A stretch of DNA of 12,224 nt, taken from assembly GCA_947177325.1 (NCBI GenBank), contig CAMWUH010000036.1:1-12224 (forward strand), written 5' to 3'. Every line of letters starts with the position of its first letter. Positions within the stretch are counted from its first letter, which is position 1. The position numbers were made by a program, and so were the translations under genes. The DNA is from an uncultured Bacteroidales bacterium (GTDB taxonomy: Bacteria; Bacteroidota; Bacteroidia; Bacteroidales; Muribaculaceae). The notes under the pieces were generated by a model, which saw only the letters and a list, made by a program, of their open reading frames with translations, ran no database searches and was not told the DNA's origin. Below are positions 1-6,644 of this stretch, piece by piece.

Positions 1-144
1 ACTACCCGTGTAGCAGTGTAGCACGTGTAGCACTTGGAGCAGTAGCACTACCCGTATAGCAGTGTAGCACTTGGAGCAGTAGCACTACCCGTATAGCAGT
101 GTAGCACTTGGAGCAGTAGCACTACCCGTGTAGCAGTGTAGCAG
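1..144. repeat. Left tandem repeat array, ~37-bp unit
   Basis: Four head-to-tail units each begin with ACTACCCG. Unit 1 (1-46) is 46 bases because it carries an extra copy of a 9-base GTGTAGCAC block. Units 2 (47-83) and 3 (84-120) are identical 37-mers, and unit 4 (121-144) is truncated. Each full unit is built from smaller TGTAGCA/ATAGCA-type blocks. The core TATAGCAGTGTAGCACTTG (55-73 and 92-110) recurs in inverted orientation at the right end of the window. The array starts at the first base, so its full length is unknown. There are no unique spacers and no coding potential. It is probably a dispersed intergenic repeat family, but what it does cannot be told from the sequence. Confidence 0.9.
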
Positions 145-313
145 AATTTGTCTTCACATTGAGCTGCGCAGCAGCGACGTTTATGCTGAACCGCGGACGC
201 AGTCCGAGGACGTCAAGTCGAAGGAGCCGATGAGTCCACGCTGAAAGTGTGGACGATGTTATGCAAACAAAGAATATCTACCGGTCTATTTCTAAGAGAA
301 CAACCGCTTTTTT
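145..313 (+). other. Gene-free hairpin-rich stretch, possible structured RNA
   Basis: No credible ORF is present. Visible structure includes the 10-base palindrome GCTGCGCAGC (163-172), a hairpin CGGAC-GCA-GTCCG (194-206), and a strong 8-bp hairpin GTCCACGC-TGAAA-GTGTGGAC (234-254, one G-U pair). The tetramers GGAC and GTCC alternate five times (195, 202, 208, 234, 251), so several pairings are mutually exclusive. Downstream is a weak CGGT/ACCG pairing (282-285 with 303-306) followed by six Ts (308-313), which could be a poor intrinsic terminator. This could be a small RNA, a leader with attenuation, or the 3' end of an upstream transcript. It matches no riboswitch consensus I recognise. The strand is assumed from the operon direction. 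Confidence 0.35.
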
Positions 314-316
314 ACA

Positions 317-375
317 TTGACCCATAGAAACCATATAATCACCGTTGCTAAAAGCTGCATAAATTTCAGAATTTG
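317..375 (+). promoter_or_regulatory. Weak candidate promoter region for the operon
   Basis: Bacteroidota promoters have a -33 TTTG-like box about 19-20 bases before a -7 TAnnTTTG box. Two imperfect matches sit in this AT-rich stretch. One is TTGA (317-320) with a 19-base spacer to CACCGTTG (340-347). The other is TTGC (345-348) with a 19-base spacer to AGAATTTG (368-375). Each -7 box matches only four of the six fixed positions. The second would start transcription roughly 30-40 bases before the first gene, leaving a short A-rich leader. A promoter is expected here because all twelve downstream genes are co-directional and tightly packed, but the exact site is a guess. Confidence 0.25.
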
Positions 376-415
376 AAGAATTTTCACTAACTTCGCGTAA
401 AAATTACTTCAAGCA

Positions 416-1651
416 ATGAAACAACGACGAGTTGTAATTACCGGCATGGGCATCTGGTCATGTCTGGGCAAGAATATTTCAGAGGTAGAGACTTCGCTCC
501 GCGAGGGCCGTTCCGGCATCGGCACCGAGCAAGCTCGCCTCGACTATGGCTATCAATCGGCCTTGACCGGCATTGTTGAGCGCCCGGTGCTGAAAGGGTT
601 GCTCGACCGCCGTCAGCGCGTAGGGCTTTCGGAAGAAGCCGAGTATGCCTACATGGCTACTCGCCAAGCACTTGAGCAAGCCAAGATCGACGCCGACTAT
701 CTGCAACACAACGAGGTTGGCATAATTTTCGGCAACGACTCATCGGCCAAGCCGGTGATTGAAGCCGCCAACATAATGGCTGACAAGCACGACTCAGCCC
801 TGCTCGGCTCAGGCTTCATATTCCAGTCTATGAATTCAACGGTCAACATGAACCTGTCGACCATATTCGGTCTGCGCGGCATAAATTTCACAGTCAGTGC
901 CGCTTGCGCCAGCGGCAGCCACTCAATAGGGTTGGCCGCCATGTTTATCCGTCAGGAACTGCAAGATGTGGTGGTGGCCGGTGGTGCGCAGGAAACCAAC
1001 TTCTACTCCATGGCCACATTCGACGCCCTTTCGGCCTTCTCGAAACGGATGGATGACCCACAACGCGCCTCACGCCCGTTTGACGCTGACCGCGATGGCC
1101 TGGTGCCCGGCGGTGGCGCAGCAGCTTTAGTGCTTGAAGACCTCGACCACGCACTGGCCCGAGGCGCTACCATCTTAGCCGAAGTGACCGGCTACGGCTT
1201 CTCATCCAACGGCTTCGGCGGAATTTCCCAACCAAGCAACGAAGGCTCGCTCATAGCAATGCAACGAGCGCTGACCGATGCTGACCTCAGCCCGGAGCAA
1301 ATCGACTACGTCAACGCCCACGCCACCTCCACTCCTCAAGGCGACCGCTTCGAGGCCTTGGCTCTGACCGAGCTGTTTGGCGGAACAGGCATACCCGTCA
1401 CCTCAACCAAATCCATGACCGGGCATGAATGTTGGATGGCCGGAGCAAGCGAAATCGTCTACTCACTCATTATGATGCACGGTGGCTTTATCGCTCCCAA
1501 CATCAACCTGGAAACCGTTGACCCCGCCGCCGAAACTCTCAATATACCTACCAAGGCGGTAGATGCCGAGCTCAACAACATTCTCTCCAACTCATTTGGC
1601 TTCGGAGGCACCAACTCCGCCCTCATTATCTCAAAATATCCCCGGGCATGA
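416..1651 (+). CDS. Beta-ketoacyl-ACP synthase (FabB/FabF type)
   Basis: This cytosolic condensing enzyme joins an acyl chain to a malonyl unit on ACP. At 411 residues it is full length for the family. The thiolase-fold start VVITGMG is at 6-12. The catalytic triad is visible: Cys164 in SAACASG, His302 in NAHATSTPQGD (a FabB-like motif), and His337 in SMTGHECWMAGASE. The C-terminal GFGGTN is at 395-400. The residues after His337 are unusual, since FabB/F normally read GHSLGAAG. The ATG at 416 is the first gene start after the repeat and leader region and has an A-rich upstream stretch, normal for Bacteroidota. The stop overlaps the next start by ATGA. Because it sits in a polyene-type operon, it probably elongates or initiates that chain rather than serving housekeeping fatty acid synthesis. 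The family call is firm and the exact step is inferred. Confidence 0.93.
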   Translation: MKQRRVVITGMGIWSCLGKNISEVETSLREGRSGIGTEQARLDYGYQSALTGIVERPVLKGLLDRRQRVGLSEEAEYAYMATRQALEQAKIDADYLQHNEVGIIFGNDSSAKPVIEAANIMADKHDSALLGSGFIFQSMNSTVNMNLSTIFGLRGINFTVSAACASGSHSIGLAAMFIRQELQDVVVAGGAQETNFYSMATFDALSAFSKRMDDPQRASRPFDADRDGLVPGGGAAALVLEDLDHALARGATILAEVTGYGFSSNGFGGISQPSNEGSLIAMQRALTDADLSPEQIDYVNAHATSTPQGDRFEALALTELFGGTGIPVTSTKSMTGHECWMAGASEIVYSLIMMHGGFIAPNINLETVDPAAETLNIPTKAVDAELNNILSNSFGFGGTNSALIISKYPRA

Positions 1652-2763
1652 AACTGACACCCGACTTAAATTCACGCTACACTGCCGACCACTATTCAGC
1701 TCGCGAGGCTCAACGCCTGGCTCAGTTCATCGCCTTCGGCCCCGCCATTTTCCAGACAGCCCGCATTATGCTCGACCGCGGCATCTTGGATATGCTCCGC
1801 GATGCACCCGACCCCGGACTGACCCGCAAGCAACTCTGCGAAAAAACCGGATTGAGCGACTACGCCATGCGTTGCCTGCTTGAAGCCTCACTCTCGGCCG
1901 AAATCATTCTCGTTGACCCCGAGGCCGAAACCTATCGGCTCTCCAAAACAGGCTGGTTTATCGTCACTGACCGCTCCACCCGGGTTAACTTCGCTTTCAA
2001 CCATTTGGTCAACTATCGCGGATGGTTTGACCTCGAAGCGGCGCTGGCTGAAGGTCGACCTGCCGGCCTGCCTACTCTCGGCGATTGGGCCACAGTCTAT
2101 GAAGGGCTGTCGCAACTGGAGCCCGATGCGCGCAAGGCATGGCTCGACTTCGACCATTTTTATTCCGACGGCTCCTTCCCTGAAGCGTTGAAAATAGTAT
2201 TCAGCCGCAAGCCCAAAACTCTGCTCGACGTCGGCGGCAACACGGGCCGGTGGGCATTGAAATGTGTTGACTACGACTCCGAAGTCAAGGTTACCATACT
2301 CGACCTGCCCGGCCAGATAGAAATGATGCAAGCCAACATCAAAGACCGCAAGGGCGCCGAGCGCATCGACGGCATCGCTGTCAATCTGCTCGACAAAGAC
2401 ACTCCGATGCCGGCCAACCGACTGTTCGACGCTATATGGATGAGCCAATTTCTCGACTGCTTTTCGGCCGAGCAGATTGTTGACATACTGCAACGCGCCG
2501 CTTACCTGCTCGCTCCCGACGGACGCCTCTACATAATGGAAACTCTCTGGGACCGTCAGCGCTTCGAAACCTCTACCCTTTGCCTTACGATGACAAGCCT
2601 CTACTTCACAGCCATTGCCAACGGCAACTCCAAAATGTATGAGTCGCAACAAATGATCGACCTCATCAACCGGGCGGGGCTCGAAGTCGAAACCATGCAC
2701 GACAACCTCGGCCTCGGCCACACAATCATCGTGTGTCGTCATCCCAACTCTGAAAATCAATAA
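1648..2763 (+). CDS. SAM-dependent O-methyltransferase (PF00891-like)
   Basis: This is a 371-residue class I methyltransferase with the layout of the acetylserotonin/caffeate O-methyltransferase family. An N-terminal winged-helix-like dimerisation region (about 25-110, with KQLCEKTGLSDYAMRCLLEA) precedes a Rossmann domain. SAM motif I is LLDVGGNTG (192-200), the acidic residue after the second strand lies in ILDLPG (217-222), and a late motif LLAPDGRLYIME is at 287-298. By eye alignment, the His-Asp catalytic pair of plant-type members is replaced by Asp270-Cys271 in MSQFLDCFS. In polyene-pigment clusters a methyltransferase decorates the aryl head group, and the same role is the best guess here. 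It is translationally coupled to the preceding ketosynthase (ATGA) and lies 29 bases before the ACP gene. The family is confident and the substrate is inferred. Confidence 0.88.
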   Translation: MKLTPDLNSRYTADHYSAREAQRLAQFIAFGPAIFQTARIMLDRGILDMLRDAPDPGLTRKQLCEKTGLSDYAMRCLLEASLSAEIILVDPEAETYRLSKTGWFIVTDRSTRVNFAFNHLVNYRGWFDLEAALAEGRPAGLPTLGDWATVYEGLSQLEPDARKAWLDFDHFYSDGSFPEALKIVFSRKPKTLLDVGGNTGRWALKCVDYDSEVKVTILDLPGQIEMMQANIKDRKGAERIDGIAVNLLDKDTPMPANRLFDAIWMSQFLDCFSAEQIVDILQRAAYLLAPDGRLYIMETLWDRQRFETSTLCLTMTSLYFTAIANGNSKMYESQQMIDLINRAGLEVETMHDNLGLGHTIIVCRHPNSENQ

Positions 2764-2792
2764 CACCAAACATAATCCTCTACAAGAAAAAA

Positions 2793-3047
2793 ATGACACG
2801 TAACGAAATCGAAGAAAAAGTTCGCGACTTCCTTATTGAAGACCTCGAAGTTGAAGAAGATAAAATCGCCGGCGGTGCTCATCTGAAAAACGACATAGGC
2901 ATTGACTCGCTCGACTTTGTCGACATTGTAGTTATCGTCGAGAAAAATTTCGGATTTAAAATCAAACCCGAAGAGATGGCCGGAGTTGAAACACTCGACC
3001 AATTCTGCGACTATATCGAAAAGAAGGTTAACGCTCCCCAAGCTTAA
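2793..3047 (+). CDS. Acyl carrier protein 1
   Basis: This small acidic protein of 84 residues carries the growing acyl chain on a phosphopantetheine arm. The attachment serine is Ser39 in the motif DIGIDSLDFVDIV, which begins helix II, and the flanking acidic residues suit docking to ketosynthases and the dehydratase. The C-terminal helix ends in a lysine-containing tail. The start has an A-rich leader (a run of seven As up to the ATG) instead of a Shine-Dalgarno sequence, as expected in Bacteroidota. It is clearly distinct from the second ACP encoded at 6645-6902, so the pathway probably splits loading, extension or transfer between two carriers. It needs a phosphopantetheinyl transferase, which is not encoded in this window. 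Confidence 0.94.
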   Translation: MTRNEIEEKVRDFLIEDLEVEEDKIAGGAHLKNDIGIDSLDFVDIVVIVEKNFGFKIKPEEMAGVETLDQFCDYIEKKVNAPQA

Positions 3048-3063
3048 TCCCTGAAGCCAACTG

Positions 3064-3966
3064 ATGGCCGAAACCGACTCAAAGTGGTCAGGACGCACAT
3101 TCGGCTCCGGAGCCATGCACCGGGCCCTGATAGCTGTGCTCCGGTGGATGCCTCTTTGGATGCTCTACACGTTTGCCTACACCGTAGTGCTTCCAACCGT
3201 CATTCCCACTCAATGGCGTTCACTCAGGCTGATTTACCGGCTTGCACGAACTACAGGCCGCAGCCGTCTGCGCTCGGTTTTCGTGGCCGTTGCCAATCTC
3301 TACTGCTTTGCGGGCGTTGTCATTGACCGCTTTGCAATGTATGCCGGCAAGCGATTTAAAATCGAGGTTGAGGGCAACTCCATCTTTGAGCAAGCTATGG
3401 CCGATGAGAGCAAAGGCACGGTGATTCTCAGCAGCCACATGGGCAATTTCGAGCTTGCCGGATACTCGATGTTTTCATCGCGGAAACATTTCAACGCCGT
3501 GGTGTTCGGGCTGGAGAAGTCCACCATCATGGAGCAGCGTCAGGTGATGCTCGGGCGCAACAACATGGAGTTGGTTCTGGCCAACGAATCGATGGAGCAC
3601 GTGTTTAAAATCAACTCAGCTCTCGAAAACCATGAAGTAGTGGCCATTCCGGCCGACCGCCTGTTCGGCTCCCCGAAGTTCTACGCCTTCCCCTTTCTCG
3701 ACGGCGTGTGGCACTTTCCCAAGGGAGCTTTCGCAGTGGCGGTGATGCGACCGGCCAACATTTTGCAGCTGACAGTGCTGAAAAAATCGCTGAAAACCTA
3801 CAAAGTATTTGTTGAGCAGCTCCATGCCGACCCGACCCTCTCAGCCTCACAGCGCGCCCATGAAGTAGCCGAGCAATTCGCCGACAATCTTGAGCGGGCC
3901 GTTACGCGCCACCCCTCTCAGTGGTTTAACTACTTTGACTTCTCTACAAATTCGCCCCGGCAATGA
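3064..3966 (+). CDS. LpxL/HtrB-type lipid acyltransferase
   Basis: This 300-residue protein of the lysophospholipid/lipid A acyltransferase family probably moves the finished chain from ACP to an envelope lipid or glycerol-type acceptor at the inner membrane. The family HX4D/E motif is present as His125-Met-Gly-Asn-Phe-Glu130 (SSHMGNFEL), and the later AIPADRLFGSP (194-204) and FPFLDGVWHFPKGAF (209-223) blocks are typical. A hydrophobic N-terminal stretch (about 21-48) fits a membrane anchor. Related acyltransferases are standard members of aryl polyene and flexirubin clusters, where the pigment ends up bound to an outer-membrane lipid. It lies 16 bases after the first ACP gene and overlaps the dehydratase gene by ATGA. 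The true acceptor cannot be read from the sequence, and a lipid A role is less likely given the operon. Confidence 0.88.
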   Translation: MAETDSKWSGRTFGSGAMHRALIAVLRWMPLWMLYTFAYTVVLPTVIPTQWRSLRLIYRLARTTGRSRLRSVFVAVANLYCFAGVVIDRFAMYAGKRFKIEVEGNSIFEQAMADESKGTVILSSHMGNFELAGYSMFSSRKHFNAVVFGLEKSTIMEQRQVMLGRNNMELVLANESMEHVFKINSALENHEVVAIPADRLFGSPKFYAFPFLDGVWHFPKGAFAVAVMRPANILQLTVLKKSLKTYKVFVEQLHADPTLSASQRAHEVAEQFADNLERAVTRHPSQWFNYFDFSTNSPRQ

Positions 3967-4397
3967 AATTAGATGAAATAGACATATTAGAGTTACTGCC
4001 TCAGCGGCCGCCGTTCGTAATGATTGACCGTTTGGTTGAATACGACGAAACCACTACCGTCACCGAATTCGAGGTCAGAGCCGACAATATTTTCATAGAC
4101 TCCGCCACCGGAATGCTCCGTCGCGAAGCCTTAATCGAAAACATTGCTCAAACGTGTGCCGCCCGATTGGGCTATTACTTCAAATATATATTGAAGCAAC
4201 CGGTCAGAGTGGGCGTTATCGGAGCTCTGCGCTATTGCCGTTTCAACGCCACAACTAAAGTGGGCGACTTGCTTACAACAAAAATCACTGTCAGAGAAGA
4301 AATCTTCGGTTTGACACTGATTGACGGCGAAGTGAAATGTGGCGACACTGTGCTTGCCTCTACTGAAATGAAAATTGCCCTCCCACCCCAACAATAG
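3963..4397 (+). CDS. FabZ-like hotdog 3-hydroxyacyl-ACP dehydratase
   Basis: This 144-residue single-hotdog protein should remove water from 3-hydroxyacyl-ACP, leaving the double bond that makes the chain a polyene. The N-terminal LLPQRPPFVMIDRLVEYD (11-28) is the classic FabZ opening, and the central helix carries Glu59 in ALIENIAQTCAA, equivalent to the FabZ catalytic acid. The usual catalytic His in a GHFPG-type loop is not visible; the matching stretch reads DSATGMLRREAL. As I recall, the ApeP-type dehydratases of aryl polyene clusters also lack this loop and work with a partner subunit. No second FabZ-like gene is present here, so activity may need a partner encoded elsewhere or a different mechanism. 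It is coupled to the acyltransferase gene upstream. Confidence 0.85.
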   Translation: MKLDEIDILELLPQRPPFVMIDRLVEYDETTTVTEFEVRADNIFIDSATGMLRREALIENIAQTCAARLGYYFKYILKQPVRVGVIGALRYCRFNATTKVGDLLTTKITVREEIFGLTLIDGEVKCGDTVLASTEMKIALPPQQ

Positions 4398-4407
4398 AGC
4401 CAAACTT

Positions 4408-4848
4408 ATGCAGCCTGATAACCAACCTGTAAAGCTCCAAGCCTCAAAGCAATTAGAAATTCGCTTTAGCGAAGTCGACTCCATGAATATAGTGTGGCAC
4501 GGCAGCTATCCGCTCTATTTCGAGGATGCCCGTGAGGTGTTCGGCCACAAATACGGCCTTGACTACATGACCATTTTCAATGCCGGTTACTACGCTCCGC
4601 TGGTAGATCTCAGCTTCAAATACAAGAGTCCAATCACCTACGGAATGAAGCCCGTAATCACTATCACCTACTGCCCTACCGACGCTGCCAAAATAATATT
4701 TGACTACGAAATCACCGACCCCGTCAGCGGCCGTCAGCTCGCTACAGGTCGCTCGGTGCAAGTGTTTATGGACCGCGACTATCAGCTCGTTTGGTACAAT
4801 CCTCCCTTCTTTGAAGAGTGGAAGCAGAAAGTCGGTTTAATCAAATAA
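4408..4848 (+). CDS. 4-hydroxybenzoyl-CoA-type (hotdog) thioesterase
   Basis: This acyl-CoA/acyl-ACP thioesterase of the YbgC/4HBT family has 146 residues from the chosen start. The diagnostic motif IRFSEVDSMNIVWHGSYPL (18-36) contains Asp24 and His31, followed by YFEDARE, the helix that lines the active site. It probably hydrolyses stalled chains or releases the product from ACP, and a thioesterase of this family is common in aryl polyene clusters. I chose the ATG at 4408, which lies 10 bases after the dehydratase stop. The longer frame from a TTG at 4375 would overlap the upstream gene and adds a sequence unlike the family. The next gene begins 14 bases after its stop. Confidence 0.88.
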   Translation: MQPDNQPVKLQASKQLEIRFSEVDSMNIVWHGSYPLYFEDAREVFGHKYGLDYMTIFNAGYYAPLVDLSFKYKSPITYGMKPVITITYCPTDAAKIIFDYEITDPVSGRQLATGRSVQVFMDRDYQLVWYNPPFFEEWKQKVGLIK

Positions 4849-4862
4849 GCGAGCCTACAGCC

Positions 4863-6032
4863 ATGAGCCACATATATTGCAAATCGATTCACGCAGCAAC
4901 TCCGGCCGGCATGTCGCTCAAGGCCACATTCAATGCCGTGCTCAATGGAGAGAACCGGCAGATGCAACTGCGCCCGGCTGAAGATTTTCAAGTAGCCGAG
5001 CCGGTGATGGCATCGCTTTTTGACCGTGACGAACTGATCCCGATGCTATTGGAGGCCACAGCCGATATGCAGCCCGATGCAACGCTGTTTGAACGTCTGT
5101 GCGTGTGGTCGGCCCGCGAAGCTCTCAAAGCCACCGACGTTGACCCCGCAGCCGCCACAACCCTGCTGATTATATCGACTACCAAAGGCAACGTAGAGTT
5201 GCTCAACGACAACATCGCCGACCACCGTGCTCCGCTCTGCTACTCCGCCGAAGTTATAGCCAAAGCTCTTGGCTGCCACAACGAACCCATCACTGTCAGT
5301 AACGCCTGTGTATCGGGCGTGGCCGCTCTCGCCACTGCCTGCTCGCTGTTAACCGGCACTGATTTCACCGACGCTATCGTAGTCGGGTGCGACCTCATCA
5401 ACCGCTTTATCATCTCAGGTTTCCAATCATTCAAAGCTCTCAGCAAAGGGCACTGTCGGCCCTACGACTCTGACCGCTGCGGATTGAACTTGGGAGAAGC
5501 CGTCGCAACGTTTATTCTCTCTGAAGCCAATCACAATGAAATACCCTCGGGAGAGCCCGTGGTTGTCGGTTGGTCGCAACACAACGATGCAAACCACATA
5601 TCCGGGCCGTCGCGTAGCGGAGAGGGTATGTTCAGAGTAATCAACGACCTTCTGGATGCCGTTGACCATTCCGACCCTGCCCATATCGGAGCTATATATA
5701 CTCACGGCACCGCCACGCTCTATAACGACGAGATGGAGGCAATTGCCATAAACCGTGCCGGATTGGCCGACGTGCCTGTCTCGGCCGTTAAAAATGTGCT
5801 GGGCCACACCCTCGGGGCAGCCGGATTGGTTGAAACCGCGCTCGCCGTCGAGGCCACCCGGCAAGGCATTGTACTCCCCACTCACGGCTTTGCCCGCCGG
5901 GGCACATCGGTGGCAGTCAATGTGTCGGCGCAACCGGTGATGTTGCAGAAGCCGTTGTTTTTCAAAATACTCTCCGGTTTTGGCGGAACCAACGCCGGAA
6001 TTGCCATATCACTGAAAGGAGGTGACCGATGA
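4863..6032 (+). CDS. Second beta-ketoacyl-ACP synthase
   Basis: This 389-residue condensing enzyme has a complete triad: Cys149 in VSNACVSGVAAL, His281 in YTHGTATLYND, and His315 in VLGHTLGAAG. The glycine-rich end SGFGGTNAG (371-379) is intact. It lacks the usual VVITGxG opening and starts instead with MSHIYCKSIHAATPAG, which is seen in divergent ketosynthases of polyene clusters. It is clearly not a recent copy of the ketosynthase at 416-1651. I chose the ATG at 4863 over an upstream in-frame GTG at 4818 that overlaps the thioesterase gene. Its end contains a near-perfect Shine-Dalgarno sequence for the following gene and overlaps it by ATGA. It likely does a priming or early extension step, but the specific role is not visible. 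Confidence 0.92.
   Translation: MSHIYCKSIHAATPAGMSLKATFNAVLNGENRQMQLRPAEDFQVAEPVMASLFDRDELIPMLLEATADMQPDATLFERLCVWSAREALKATDVDPAAATTLLIISTTKGNVELLNDNIADHRAPLCYSAEVIAKALGCHNEPITVSNACVSGVAALATACSLLTGTDFTDAIVVGCDLINRFIISGFQSFKALSKGHCRPYDSDRCGLNLGEAVATFILSEANHNEIPSGEPVVVGWSQHNDANHISGPSRSGEGMFRVINDLLDAVDHSDPAHIGAIYTHGTATLYNDEMEAIAINRAGLADVPVSAVKNVLGHTLGAAGLVETALAVEATRQGIVLPTHGFARRGTSVAVNVSAQPVMLQKPLFFKILSGFGGTNAGIAISLKGGDR
6015..6025 (+). promoter_or_regulatory. Strong Shine-Dalgarno sequence AAAGGAGGTGA
   Basis: This 11-base match to the complement of the 16S rRNA 3' end lies inside the end of the second ketosynthase gene. GGAGG ends 6 bases before the ATG at 6029. Strong sites like this are rare in Bacteroidota, which mostly start translation without them. 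It supports the chosen start of the 196-residue protein and suggests that its dose is set relative to the upstream ketosynthase. Confidence 0.7.
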
Positions 6033-6619
6033 CCCCTGAGGCTACCCTGATTTTCACCCCTGACGAGCTATTGCTCAATGGCGTAGATATAGCCCGTGAG
6101 CTGCCAAAGCCACTCACCCCTGCCGCAGTCTATCGCGCTTTAATCGGCGACTATCCGAAATTCTTCAAGATGGACTTTATGAGTAAGCTGGCATTCGTGG
6201 CATCGGAATTTCTGCTCCGCAATCTGTCCTCTGATGAATGTGAATTTGCGGCCATAGCAATGTTTAACTCCGAGGGGTCGCTCCAAACCGACCGCAACCA
6301 CCAGCTCACCATAGGCCATGACTCGACTGAATGTCCGGCCTCTCCGGCAACATTTGTCTACACCCTCCCCAACATCGCTGCCGGAGAAATTGCCATTCGC
6401 CACAAAATAATGGGCCCTACATGCTTCTTTGCAGTCAGCAACCTCGACTCTCCGACTACAGAGATGCTCATCAGAACAGTTTCACAGGATATGCCTCAGC
6501 CAAAAGACTACAGCTCGGTGCCCCCAAAACAGTTGGCGAATATCAATCCGCGAGTGCTTGCCGTCAAAATTTACAGTGTTGAGCAGGAAAAGTTCAAAAT
6601 AATTTGCTATCTTTACTAA
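6029..6619 (+). CDS. Half-length degenerate ketosynthase-like protein
   Basis: This 196-residue protein resembles the N-terminal half of a ketosynthase (the ketoacyl-synt_2, PF13723-like group) and is often labelled 3-oxoacyl-ACP synthase in Bacteroidota. The key stretch is SPATFVYTLPNIAAGEIAIR (105-124) followed by GPTCFFAVSNLDSPT (129-143). The same position in a true ketosynthase holds the active-site Cys (VSTACSS), which is absent here, and no His motifs follow. It therefore cannot condense on its own. It is likely a structural or chain-length partner for one of the ketosynthases, as in the KS-CLF pairs of type II polyketide and aryl polyene systems. It overlaps the upstream ketosynthase by ATGA and has a strong ribosome-binding site. 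The stop is 25 bases before the second ACP gene. The family call is by motif and moderately sure; the role is inferred. Confidence 0.75.
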   Translation: MTPEATLIFTPDELLLNGVDIARELPKPLTPAAVYRALIGDYPKFFKMDFMSKLAFVASEFLLRNLSSDECEFAAIAMFNSEGSLQTDRNHQLTIGHDSTECPASPATFVYTLPNIAAGEIAIRHKIMGPTCFFAVSNLDSPTTEMLIRTVSQDMPQPKDYSSVPPKQLANINPRVLAVKIYSVEQEKFKIICYLY

Positions 6620-6644
6620 TTAATCAACTACAACCCTATTATAT

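Noticed and set aside
1..144. CRISPR array
   Set aside because: Units are directly adjacent with no unique spacers, and no cas genes are present. It is a plain tandem repeat.
231..245. Short leader peptide ATG AGT CCA CGC TGA after AAGGAG
   Set aside because: Only four codons long, with no regulatory codon run, and inside a hairpin. The Shine-Dalgarno-like sequence is likely coincidental in this lineage.
225..258. Hammerhead ribozyme-like core (CCGATGAGTCC ... GGACGATG)
   Set aside because: It resembles CUGAUGAGUCC...GGACGAAA, but the invariant U after the first C is C and the GAAA is GATG. No stem I or III can be drawn around a cleavage site. The resemblance is probably chance around a stable hairpin.
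317..339. Sigma-70 promoter TTGACC ... TATAAT
   Set aside because: The two boxes look good singly, but the spacer is only 11 bases, far too short, and Bacteroidota use a different consensus.
1888..2799. 303-residue open frame on the minus strand
   Set aside because: It lies fully antisense to the methyltransferase gene, which has clear family motifs. The frame shows no recognisable domain and reflects the codon bias of the real gene.
4375..4407. N-terminal extension of the thioesterase from a TTG
   Set aside because: It would overlap the dehydratase gene and adds residues not seen in the family. The ATG at 4408 gives a normal family length.
4818..4862. N-terminal extension of the second ketosynthase from a GTG
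   Set aside because: The extension overlaps the thioesterase gene in another frame and is unlike a ketosynthase N-terminus. The ATG at 4863 is preferred.
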